A DNA stretch of 64,000 bases from Aradus depressus (lineage: Eukaryota > Arthropoda > Insecta > Hemiptera > Aradidae), in NCBI GenBank assembly GCA_963662175.1, contig OY759217.1, forward strand, positions 7,132,562 through 7,196,561. The letters run 5' to 3'. The number at the start of each line of letters is the position of its first letter. Position 1 is the stretch's first letter. Below the pieces are notes generated by a model. It had not been told where the DNA came from. It saw nothing but the letters and a program-made list of their open reading frames with translations, and ran no database searches. A program made the translations under genes and the position numbers. Shown piece after piece: positions 12,030 to 22,800 of this stretch.

Positions 12030-13124
12030 AGGTACGTTTACATCTGACAGTAATTGCGTGAAATTTGTGTCAGACAGAAATCGTGGCTAATGTAAACAGT
12101 GATGAATTTGTGTCTGAGATATATTTTTCTACTACTTAGTATAAGTGTCGACACATCTATACCAACAGGTGTAAACACTTATTATTTGCATGTTCAAACC
12201 TGTCCGCTAGTTATTCCCGAAGTTGGCTGCTCGTCTACTTTTCTGGCAATAAGTGTAGGAACATGGGTCAAAAAGAGTAGTTAAAAGTGAAAGTTGAACC
12301 CTTGATCGAAATGTACCACAGTAAGCCTGAGCTGTAGGACGTAAAAAGTAAATTATATAGAGACAGAGTTAACAGAAATTGCATTAGAATTATCCACAAC
12401 AGTTGAAGAAATTCAAAGAAAAATTCACAATCTCAGGAATCAATTCAAAAGTGAATGATGCTCCTTATAATAATTTCTAACACTATAACATTTTTTTTTA
12501 AATATAATTTGTCACAATTAAACCTATTCGTCTTAAAATTTCATATAAATTTTTTTTATAAAATAATGACGATTTCTTCCTCTTATTTCATTTTTTTTTT
12601 TACACAATAAAAAGAATAAATAAGATAAAATGGAATAAAAACAATAAATAAGACATACATTTTTTTTATATACAATATAAAATATATATTTTGTTATAAA
12701 AAACATGACAAAAACTTTTTTTTTTAAACACTATCATAAACATTTTATACATACTTTTTATTATTATTATTATATTAATACATAAACATTTTTTATATCT
12801 ATTTTTTTTAAATAATATGATTAATGTTTTACAAATATTTTTTTTTATATTTTCTTTGCAATATCATGAAGCAGACGACCACAACAACAACAGGGCACAT
12901 TTGTATGTCGTGATTTCTGTCTGATGACATCATGCAACACCAGATGTAAACGTACATTCAAGGGTCGTACATTTATTCCAAATTTTAGCATTTCGGTAAC
13001 TGTCATTCACTTATATCCATGACATAAATTTCTAGTAATTTTATCAGATGTAAACAGTAAAGCAATTTTTTGTCCGACATTTGACATATATTTCCTGAGA
13101 GAAGTGTCAGATGTAAACGTACCT
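12030..13124. mobile_element. Harbinger-like DNA element, non-autonomous (1,095 bp)
   Basis: The ends are perfect inverted repeats, AGGTACGTTTACATCTGACA and its complement TGTCAGATGTAAACGTACCT, flanked on both sides by TAA (12027-12029 and 13125-13127). A 3-bp TWA target duplication is the PIF/Harbinger signature. The motif GATGTAAACGTAC also occurs inside. The middle (12480-12850) is very A/T-rich. No DDE transposase is present. Positions 12353-12457 keep a fragment of a MADF-type DNA-binding domain (listed separately), the kind of accessory protein that accompanies some transposases of this superfamily. Confidence 0.8.
12353..12457 (+). pseudogene. MADF-domain fragment (C-terminal part) in the Harbinger-like element
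   Basis: The frame reads ...TELTEIALELSTTVEEIQRK followed by IHNLRNQFKSE and a stop. This matches the back half of MADF domains, where an acidic helix with the pattern L..(S/T)VEE(V/I)..K is followed by (L/I)(R/K)..(F/Y). The first half of the domain (the LWD..H..Y block) is missing. A broken remnant is the best reading. The identification rests on pattern recognition alone. Confidence 0.5.
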
Positions 13125-13300
13125 TAAGTAGGAGTCTGCTACTATTGATAGAAAGTAGCAGCTAAAAAATAATACGTTGCTAAATAGCAACCCAGTTCTA
13201 TAGCAGAGTTGGGTCCATGACTAGCACAGCGGCGATATGACCACGCCGTTCAAGTATGGCCATCATAATATGATTTCAATATAACTGTTAGGTAGTTATT

Positions 13301-13548
13301 GTGACGCATGCCCAGGCTTTAACTACGAGGTCAACCAGGGTGCTCTAGTGGACATGAGCCCGACTCATAGTGGGAGTCCTAAAATTTGCCTAACACGGTT
13401 TAGTTACCAAAGGTAGCTGTCTAACAAGTACCTCACCGAGTAACGTCACTTCCCAGATAAAAAAACATAAGGGCTTTGGACGGGTTTCGAACCCGCTATC
13501 TTGAAGCTCAGTAAGCAAACGCATACCACTGAGCTACCGGTGCCGTCA
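13301..13548 (-). mobile_element. tRNA-derived SINE, full head
   Basis: On the minus strand it begins with a tRNA-like head. An A box (GGTAGCTCAGTGGTATGCG) is followed about 40 bases later by a B box (GCGGGTTCGAAACCCG). The family body follows, ending in TTAAAGCC.GGGCATG.GTCA. An internal part of the body is deleted relative to the ~310-bp copies. Confidence 0.8.
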
Positions 13549-13736
13549 TGTATAATTCTATCTTATCTCCCAGATGAGAAACCTTAGGGACTCGGTTCAA
13601 TATACATATTATGTTCCATAGCACAAAAGTACCTACCTACCTTATGTCCAAAATAAATAAAACAACTTCGTTTTTGAAATACTGTCTAGTGTCAATAAAT
13701 ACTGAAAGTAGTGTCTTTAAAAAGTAACTGACCTCG

Positions 13737-13893
13737 CACAGGCTCGGGACCATCGCATAACGTCCCATCCGAAGGATGGCGTACTTAAGTTCTTTTTTAC
13801 CTCCCAGATAAAATAAATGTTTTTAAGTTTCGAACCCGTAATCTTCAAGCGAAGTAGGCAAGCACGCATACCACTGAGCTACCGACGCCCTCA
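13737..13893 (-). mobile_element. tRNA-derived SINE, head and early body only
   Basis: It keeps the head (GGTAGCTCAGTGGTATGCGT on the minus strand) and the CCGAAGGATGGCGT phrase, then stops at the point of ...CAGGCTCGGGACC. The 3' half of the family is missing. Confidence 0.75.
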
Positions 13894-14400
13894 AAGTGAC
13901 TATTTATCTACCATCCAACATGAAATTTATCGTAACGGACCAGCAATATACTTGGAGTCATATTGCCAAATTTCTCTTGAGTCAGACAGCTGAACTCATT
14001 GAAGGAACAATACTGCTGCTTTGAGTCTGCAGTGTTGCCAACTCAATGAGGCCCAAATATGGCAATGGAGGAAGGAAGTTCCGGTGGATCTTTCTTCAAT
14101 TTAGTTACGTCTAAACCAGAATTTTCACCAAAAACTGATTAAATGAATTAGTTGTTATTATTATTCTTTTTTCAGAAAAATTGTTCACGAATTAGAAAGA
14201 ATGAACAGTGAATTATGACGTTACCTCGAACCAAAATATTCGATTCTTCATTGGAATCATATTTGTTACTGGTATGGCTGGAATACGGTTCCGGGTAGAA
14301 ATCTCTGGAATCAGGTTCACTGTAGGTTCACACCACAAGGGTCCACGGTTTCAAACCCAAAACCGGGTCTTCAAGGGCTTCCCGGTAAGCTGAAACCCGT

Positions 14401-15220
14401 TCATTTTTTTAAATGCACATACATAAGTTACCGCTCTCCCTCTAAATCGTTGATCTTCTTATTTCTTGAATCAGATTTTTGCACTTATGTCCTTCGATCT
14501 CTGAATTTGAGGTAACACCCCGATTCACACCGAAGTTTCCGCATTCATAATTTTTTGAAAAACACATTAATACAGCAATATCGGTAATAGATAGGCCTGA
14601 TACGATGGTAGTCAATCATAATTAAAGATGACAATATATTCTAAGTCCTAACTAAAATAGTCAAAGAAGAAGTATCGAATATAGGCGGGCCTTGTGACAG
14701 CGATTCCCTATATTTTTTGAAAAACACCTTTAATACGACAAGATCAGCAGAAAGACTTCAACCAGATACCACGATAGTCAACCGTAGGTAAAGATGAAAA
14801 ATAAATTTATGTTGGCCGAACTAAAGTAGCCAAAGAAGAAATTAGAATATTGGTCGTCCTTATGGCAGCGATTCCTTATATTTTCTGGAAAACACATTGG
14901 TAGATAGATATCAACCAGGTAGTCAACCATTAATAATGATGACAAATATATTCTGGTTGGTCCTGACTAAAATGGCCAAAGGAGCAATATAGAAAATAGA
15001 TGTCCCTTGTGACAAGTGTCCCTTATATATTCTTAAAAACACATTATAAAGCAATGTCAGTAGAAGGACGTCTTTCGATCTCTGAATGTGAGGCTATATC
15101 CCGACTGTTTGGTAAGTTTTTGCTCTCCCTCCAAAACTTTAATCTTTTTACTTCGTCGACTTTTACCTTCTATTTTTGCTTTTCTGAGTTGATATCTGAA
15201 CTCGAGTCTACACCCTGACA
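14401..15220. repeat. Old, diverged tandem repeat of ~150-168 bp, four copies
   Basis: The phrase T(T/A)TTTTGAAAAACAC.TT.AATA occurs at about 14551, 14713, 14881 and 15031. Each is followed by a diverged copy of GATA..A.GGTAGTCAA.CAT..TAA.GATGA. Flanking segments at 14487-14530 and 15072-15105 (TTTCGATCTCTGAAT.TGAGG) are also duplicates of each other. Divergence is high, so this array is much older than the satellite. Confidence 0.6.
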
Positions 15221-15431
15221 AACTCACAAGTTTTCGCGCTCTCTCTAATCCTATACTCTCTTTTATTGATGGAATCTTCCTTCTGTTTTTGCTTCATTGG
15301 TGCATTGGAGGGATGTAAAATTGAGATACATTTGGAAATCATCACCATAAAGGGAGTATGTGTTGTGTTTGGAATGTTGTCGGAAGGTGGTGTATAAATA
15401 TAGAAACGTAGTAGGTATTTAATATATATTT

Positions 15432-15745
15432 GAGGGCAACGGTAGCTCAGTGGTATGAGTGCTTGCTTACTGAACTGAGGATTGCGGGTTCGAAACCCGG
15501 CCGAGGCCCTTAGTTTATTTTATCTGGGGGGTGGTAAAAACGTGAGCACGATGGTCCCGAGCCTGTACGATGACAGTACTCGTTAAAGACCCCTATGTGA
15601 ATAAAAATTTAGGATAGGCAAAATTTAGGACTCCCACAATAGAGTCGGACTCATGTCCACCAGAGCGACGGAGGAGCGCTCTGGTAGTAACGAACCATGT
15701 AGTTAAAGCCCGAACGTGAGTCATAATAATTAACTAGAAAAAAGG
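15432..15745 (+). mobile_element. tRNA-derived SINE, near full length
   Basis: Starts GAGGGCAACGGTAGCTCAGT (A box), with B box GCGGGTTCGAAACCCGG. The body continues with TTAGTTTATTTTATCTGG, GGTCCCGAGCCTGTACGATG and the hairpin CCAGAGCGACGGAGGAGCGC / GCTCTGG. It ends in AACTAGAAAAAAGGAAA. This copy gives the clearest view of the family structure. Confidence 0.85.
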
Positions 15746-15931
15746 AAAAGCCCTCCCCTCAGCTTCAGTTTAGCTACGTTAAATATTACTGGGTCATAGA
15801 CAAAAAACAGGTTTACAGTGATGGCTGCATTAAGAACGTATTTGCCGAATTCGACTGTTACATTTATTGGAGTTATTCATTTTTGAATAAATAAAACAAA
15901 GTTATTTTTGAAATATTGTCCATTCCACTAA

Positions 15932-15933
<2 letters not shown>

Positions 15934-15988
<55 letters not shown>
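15934..15988. repeat. (TA)n microsatellite
   Basis: About 27 uninterrupted TA dinucleotides. They directly abut a repeat that begins AACTACCGGTTTCGGCC, in a context shared with diverged copies near 18160-18240 and 34020-34130. Confidence 0.95.
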
Positions 15989-15989
<1 letters not shown>

Positions 15990-15993
15990 CTAC

Positions 15994-16020
15994 CGGTTTC
16001 GGCCTTACACCATCGTCAGG
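15994..16020 (-). ncRNA. Hammerhead-ribozyme-like core 1 (candidate)
   Basis: On the minus strand the order is CUGACGA, one U, a three-pair stem GGU/GCC around GUAAG, then GAAAC and CGGUA. This is the conserved hammerhead core CUGANGA...GAAA. It departs from the classical core in the extra U before stem II, and no cleavage site or closing stems are assigned. It lies at the end of a (TA)n-associated repeat. A decayed copy at about 34083-34110 keeps CTGACGA but not GAAA. Confidence 0.4.
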
Positions 16021-16216
16021 TCTAGTTATGAACTAGAGATAACTGTTTTATTATTTATTTATTACAAGTTTCCACAATATGAACGGGTTCCTCAACTTAA
16101 AAGTTATTCATTTTTGTTCAATGGTGGTGTAGCGAAAACGCAAACAATTCTCAAGTTCACAGAAATGAGTTACACAACGGTTAAATCATCACAATTATTG
16201 ATTCTGAATAGCCATA

Positions 16217-16607
16217 TCGCACCCTTGCTTCAAAAGTGCCACAACTCAAAAAACTCTGTTTTTCAGGAAATGCAAAAAACAGCTTCCAGCTGGGTTAGGT
16301 GAATTTTAGTTGATCTAGTGACGTCACCAAGCAAAACTATGCGTATAATTTACGATAGATTGTGGTCCTGCAGATTTTCCAAGTTTCAACTATAAGCCTC
16401 GGTTTTTGAGTTGTGGCCCTTTTGTTGCCTAACAAAGACTAATGAGTGCAAACATAAAAAACGACAACTGCTACCTAGCGGCTGAATTTTCAGTGCATTA
16501 TCTGGCGCTTTAGGTGATTGGTATAAACTTAAAAACCAAGTTGAATGGCAGTCTTAACTAAAAAACCCGAATTTTTTAGTTGTGGCACTTTTGAAGCAAG
16601 GGTGCGA
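16217..16607. mobile_element. TA-flanked MITE, ~391 bp with ~40-bp terminal inverted repeats
   Basis: The ends TCGCACCCTTGCTTCAAAAG... and ...CTTTTGAAGCAAGGGTGCGA are inverted copies over about 40 bases (through AGTGCCACAACT). They are flanked by TA at 16215-16216 and 16608-16609. There is no coding sequence. TA duplication and size fit a Tc1/mariner-type miniature element. A weaker internal copy of the end (TTTTTGAGTTGTGGCCCTTTTG) lies at about 16393-16425. Confidence 0.8.
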
Positions 16608-16863
16608 TATATCATTGCTTAATTCTTAAAACGATCGCCGACTATTCAAAAATAAAATTATTAAATAATCGATTTTTATTTCCCAGATAACTTGATTGTC
16701 AATCGATTGAATTCAATACCAGGCTTATAAGGCGGTAAAATATACTAATTAGTTGTGTTCTAATGAAAAACTTGTGTACTTTATTTATTAATTTTAATTT
16801 TGCTTGATGTTGTTGATTGTTTTTTTGCGATATTTTTGTTCTGATCATTATTGTTTTTTTTAA

Positions 16864-16878
16864 ATGGCTCAACAAGAG
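16864..16878 (+). CDS. WDR76: WDR76-like gene, exon 1 (predicted start)
   Basis: ATG GCT CAA CAA GAG followed by the donor GTAGTT; it joins exon 2 in phase 0. It is very short, and the evidence is only the ATG, the donor and the frame. An upstream start or a different first exon is possible. Confidence 0.5.
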
Positions 16879-19800
16879 GTAGTTTTACTGTTTAAAATGC
16901 ACAAGACTATATATAAACTTTTTGTATCGTACATGACATATTAATTCTCTTGTGTTGAATAGGGGTTAAGAACTGATGAATCCAGTTCATATTCAGATGA
17001 AGGTGAAATCAGTCTGAAATTGATCAAAAGGGAAGTCAGTGATGATGAAGAAATTTCAGCCTATGAACGTTTGCGGTTAAAGAACATAGAAGAAAAGAAT
17101 AAATTGTTGAGGTAAATCTATGGTTTGTTTTTGGTATTTTACGCTCATATATTACGCTTTTGAATTATTAATTAAAAAATTCTAGTTTCCTAATTTGTTT
17201 TGTGGAAGAAACTGCATTTCCAATTAGTGTTCTTGCAAAATAGGCTTCCGAACTCAATGAATAAGTATCTCTGACATTGTTTCTTTATATCGATGCTATT
17301 AGTGCAAAATGTCGTGTGTCAAATGTTTTTTTATTGCTGCTTTCAAAGGCCTTATGTAAAAATGTCTTCTGTCTACAGCTGTTTGAAAATAGAGAAATAA
17401 TAAAGTCGACAAATCTTATGTTTTACCTGGCACAATGTACATACATATGTGTGAATACAAGAGGTCGTTTGTTGCAGTTTTACAAATAACAGTTTGCGGA
17501 ATGTCGTATGTGCATTGTCATCCATTTGCTTGATGTTTCCTGTGATGTCAAATACCATCATAAAAAAATAGACAACATTTGAAGTCAATAGACCCAACTC
17601 AAATACAAATGTGTATTGTTTTTTCACCTGAAAGTTTTTGTTTTTTTATATAAGTTTTGCACTAACATCGACGATATGATAAAATAGTATTTGTAAGTCT
17701 TCGGCCACATTTTGACAGGCGACTAGTGGTGTCGACAAATTTCATACAAGTCAAAAACTTTTCTTAGACATTTTATTTAACCTATATTTTATAATTGTAT
17801 GATTTAAAGGTCCCTCGGTATTGACAAAGCTGTCGAAGAATTTAAACAATTGAATGAATCATTGGGAACTTCTGTCAGTGAGAAGTCTACCACACCTAGA
17901 CGATATAGAAAGTGAGTTGACAATATTTATAATGTGTTTTCAAATTGTATATCCTCAAAGGAGATGCTACAAATATTAACTTTATCCCTAATAGATCCAA
18001 TGCGAAATAGTGCAATTATATACTATTATTGTGTCGATCAGTAATTTCACAAACATGTTATTTTTTAAAAAACTGATTCAATTAAATGCCAGAATTTGTT
18101 TAGAAAAACGGATTCGTTGTTCAAAGTTGATGATAATGACATACATTTTACAATTGATTCAGTAAATAAAACAAAGTTATTTATTTATTACAAATTCCAC
18201 AATATGTCCGCGTTCCTCAACTTAGAAGTAATTGATTCAGTAGTGTTTATAATGTCTTCGAGTTGTGAGTCTTAACTCAAACGGAATGGACAAGTTTACA
18301 ATATTTTTTCTTATAGTGCCTGTATCGAGAATCGAGGATTTGAAAGATTTTATAAATGCAGCTTTCAAATCATTAAAAAAACAGACCCGTGCTGGGAGAA
18401 CGTGGAACTAGTTTGATGATTCAGATGCACATGAGCCCAAGTCTATCGTAGAAGTCCTAACTGATACCTAGGATATGGGCCTTTAACGAGTAGTATCTGC
18501 CATCGCACAGGCTCGGGACCTTTACCTAACGTCCCATCCATCCAAAGGACTTCAAGGATATTTTTTACATCCGAAATAAAAATCCAAGAGCCTGGACCGG
18601 GTTCCGAACCCGCCATCTTCAGTAAAGTACGCATGCACGTTACCTCTATGCTACCGGCACCCCCTTAGAAAAGATCTTTCAAGTCAAAATGCATTTGAAC
18701 AGTCCCGAAAAGGACTTTTCTTTCCCAGTCTATCTGTTGGAGATAAAAATATGGATCTGCCGGAATATCTGCAGTGGCCCCCACTCAAACAACTTATTCG
18801 CTTGCCAAGACCATTTTAGTGTAGTTTATTTCTAGTAGAGTCGGGCTCATGTCCACCAGAGTGACGAAAGAGCGCTCTGGTAGTAGGCGATATGACCTCG
18901 TAGTTAAAGCCCGGGCATGAGTCATAAAACCAAACCTAACCCAGTTTATTTCTTGATTCGTGTTTTATTATTACACTCTTCAACAAAATGAACCCCTCCA
19001 CCCTCTACCTCTATACTTTAAGAATGGATTAAAATATGTGATTTGTATGAGAAAAAAATTTATAGATAGATTTACTCATAATTATTATCGGGAGGAAACG
19101 AAAGCATATTTCATTTTAAACATTTTTTCCTCAAAACTGTATGAAAATAAATCATTTTTTTTTCCCCGCGGATTACCCTTCTGGCTAATAAACCTTAGTA
19201 GACCTTATAAGTAGTGGCCTTGAGATACACCCAGCAAAGAAGGTCTAGATATTTTATTTGTAAGTATCGAGGAAAAGAGGAAACAATATAAGTGATTAAA
19301 CACTTTGGTATGCATCAGTTGTAAGTATCGAGGAAAAGAGGAAACAATATAAGTGATTAAACACTTTGGTATGCATCAGTTGTAAGTATCGAGGAAAAGA
19401 GGAAACAATATAAGTGATTAAACACTTTGGTATGCATCAGTTGTAAGTATCGAGGAAAAGAGGAAACAATATAAGTGATTAAACACTTTGGTATGCATCA
19501 GTTGTAAGTATCGAGGAAAAGAGGAAACAATATAAGTGATTAAACACTTTGGTATGCATCAGTTGTAAGAACATTTTGTATTTTGTATCTTTTTATGTAT
19601 AAGTCTCTTGTCTCGGTTAGACAGTGTATCAATATCTTTTTATATAAGTCTCTTGTCTCGGTTAGACAGTGTATCAATATCTTTCTTTCCCCATTGAATA
19701 TTGTGATTTAAAAAATAATTTTCCAGTTGGCTCGCGAGCCGCCGATTGCCGACCTCGTACCAACCATTGAATTAACATTCTGATGTTTACGCGTGTGTTT

Positions 19801-22800
19801 CTCTAACTACTGACTTTATGATACATTGGACAACTTCATATAAAATAAGATTTTTCTAGAACTATGAGATGTTTATTGTATTTAAGAAATTGTTTTTAGA
19901 GTTGAAGTAACTCTTCCCCGGCGAGAACCGTCACGCAGGCTTCGGAAATTAGCTGCTGCCAATGCTGACAAAGACAACATCTATGATAAAATGGACGATG
20001 GAGAAGAAGAAGAGGTGGAAGATGTTGACACAAGATTATTAGGTATTAACAAAAAAAAGTTATCGGTCTCTTGGAGAGATCATTTTTAAGGCTTCATATC
20101 TTGGTGGATTAAATTGACAAATGAATTACGATGTTTTTCTAACCCTCTTGTGAATGATTTATGGTTTAGCCATAATAATCTAGAATAGTTTAAATTTCTT
20201 TACAGAAACGTTTTTAGTCATCTGCTTGTTAGAAAATAAAAAGATATTTTTCTTAATTTTTATAAATTCTGAACTTATTTCTCACACTAGACTAATATAT
20301 ATTTTCAAACCATCTGTGTTAAAACATTAAATATTGTTTTTCCCTGCACCTTCCTTCAATATTTAACGTTTAATCAACCCAATCCTATTTCAAATTTTAA
20401 TTAGTTGAATCTCTCTTTAGGAAGTCCTTTAATAAGAGAATCTGCCAATTGTTTCTCTCCAGGCACGTGAATAACATCAACAGTACCGTCAGATATCTTC
20501 TCTCGGATGTAGTGATGCCTCACATCAATATGGACTTGAAAAATAAAATAAAACTTGTTTATTTAATATATTGTCTAATTTCACTAACTATATATACATG
20601 GGAGTACTTTCGGTATTTCTACCATCCTCAGCCAAAAGCATAAGAGATAAGACTGATGCTTTTGGCTGAGGATGGTAGAAATACCGAAAGTACTCCCATG
20701 TATATATAGTTAGTGAAATTAGACAATATATTAAATAAACAAGTTTTATTTTATTTTTCAAGTCCATTTGAATTATTTCACAATATCTCTGCAATAATGT
20801 CAGTTTTCACATCTATATGTTCTGTTCTCCTATGAGTTTCAACTCCTTTGGCTATTTTTATTGCACTTTAATTGTCTATGTATAACGTCACAACTTCTTT
20901 CTCTCCCTTAATCTCTTCAAACAACCTTCCTAGCCAAACTGCCTCCTTACAAGCTTCACTAGCTGCCACATACTCTGCTTCTCTTGTCGAAAGTGTCACA
21001 CACTTCTGTTTCCTCGAAGCCCATGCAATGGCTCCACTACCATTTAGGAAGACATATCCAGTTACTGATTTTCGGTCTTTACTATTCGCATAGTCGCTAT
21101 ATCCAATCAATCCGATAAATCGATCGGATGTATTGGCAAAGTAAGTAATACCTTCTTCTATTGTTCCTTTCAGATACCTCAACACTCTCTTCAAAGCTTT
21201 CCAATGTTCCTCCGTTGGATTCTCTACGTTCTGGCTTAATTTGTTAGTAATAAATGTAATGACAGGTCTGGTTCCATTCGACAAATACATCAAACTACCT
21301 ACAGCTTCTCTGTAAGGTGCTTTTGTTCTTCCTCCTTCAACAAATGTTAACCCTGGTTCACAAGGAGTAGCAACAGGATTGCTCTCTGACATTTTGAATT
21401 TTTCCAATAGCTCTTTCATAAAAGTACTTAGATGTATTTTTATATAATCCTCTCCATGTATCACTTCTAAGCCAACATACTTCGTCCAAACACTAGTCTT
21501 TATCTTAAATCTAGTTCTTAAAACTTCCAATATCATATCTGTATCTTCTTGATTATAGGCTGAAATTAATCCATCGTCAACATAGATGGATAAGATTACT
21601 AGTTCCCAAATCTTGTGAGATGTCAACGATTCCATTTCCTGCTTCATGGCTTGCCTCCATTCTGATGCCTCATCACTTTTAACAGCTTCATCGCATATGT
21701 CTATTTTAAACCATATACATCAAAATCTTGTAGATAAGTCGGCCTTTTAATTTCTCTCCTTGGTTTTATTTCCTCACCCTCTTTAGTGTTCTCTTCTGCA
21801 GCACTTCCATTATTATTAGTATCCGTAGCCTCAGTTTCATTATCATCATTTTCATTCATTAATTTAAAATAATCTTTATACATTTTATTTTTAAATGGAA
21901 ATACATTTTGATCAAAAACAATGTCACGAGTCAACAACAAGCCTACTAATTCTCTCTCCAGGTTCCACACTTTTTAGCCAGTTCCAAAAACAATGTCACC
22001 AGCCAACACGACTAATTCTCTCTCCAGGTTCCACACTTTATAGCCAGTTCCAAAAACAATGTCACGAGTCAACAACAAGCCTACTAATTCTCTCTCCAGG
22101 TTCCACACTTTATAGCCAGTTCCAAAAACAATGTCACGAGCCAACACTACTAATTCTCTCTCCAGGTTCCACACTGTATAGCCAGTTCCAAAAACAATGT
22201 CACGAGCCAACACGACTATTTCTCTCTCCGGGTTCCACACTTTATAGCCAGTTCCAAAAACAATGTCACGAGCCAACACGACTCATTCTCTCTCCGGGTT
22301 CCACACTTTATAGCCAGTTCCAAAAACAATGTCACGGGCCAACACGACTAATTCTCTCTCCAGGTTCCACACTTTATAGCCAGTTTTTCCATAACCAAGG
22401 AACACCTCTTTTTCTGCTTGATCTCCGAATGTTGATCTCTTCTCTTTAGGGACATGTGTATACACCAAGCAACCAAAAATTCTACACCTTGATAAATCTG
22501 GAGGTTCTCCTTATCCCCAGTCCAGCAGACGGGCTTCTATTCTTCAAATAAACAGCTGTCAATATTGCTTCTCCCCAAAACATTAAAGGTAAATCAGAGC
22601 CATTTAACATAGCCTTTGATTTTTTCACCAAGGTTTGTTTCAATCGTTCAGCCTTTCCATTTGACTGCGGATTAAAAGGTATGGTAAACTGTAACTCAAT
22701 CCCTTTTTTTTCAAGAAATTCTTTTAGACTTTCATTATTGTATTCGCCACCATTATCACAACGGTATTCTCTTCACTCTTTTCATATATGATATGAAATA

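Larger units (their letters stand above)
20531..20766. repeat. Perfect palindrome: two 111-bp arms around a 14-nt loop
   Basis: The left arm 20531-20641 and right arm 20656-20766 are exact reverse complements by my reading; the loop is 20642-20655. The arms start TGGACTTGAAAAATAAAATA. The palindrome lies inside the copia RNase H/C-terminal region. There the HIDV codons occur on both sides of it, suggesting a local duplication on insertion. Each arm carries a hammerhead-like core (see next entries). It could be a fold-back element or an inverted solo end of a Penelope-like element. The identity of the arms means recent origin or gene conversion. Confidence 0.93.

Noticed and set aside
13496..13548. 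tRNA gene candidates (here and at the other SINE heads)
   Set aside because: A and B boxes are present, but each is followed by the same SINE body and no acceptor stem closes. They are SINE heads, not tRNA genes.
15916..16302. 128-codon frame beginning with alternating Ile-Tyr
   Set aside because: The first part is translated (TA)n microsatellite and the rest overlaps a repeat and a MITE end.
21895..22449. Plus-strand 184-codon repetitive open frame
   Set aside because: It is the antisense shadow of the in-frame copia array; the minus strand carries the recognisable polyprotein sequence.
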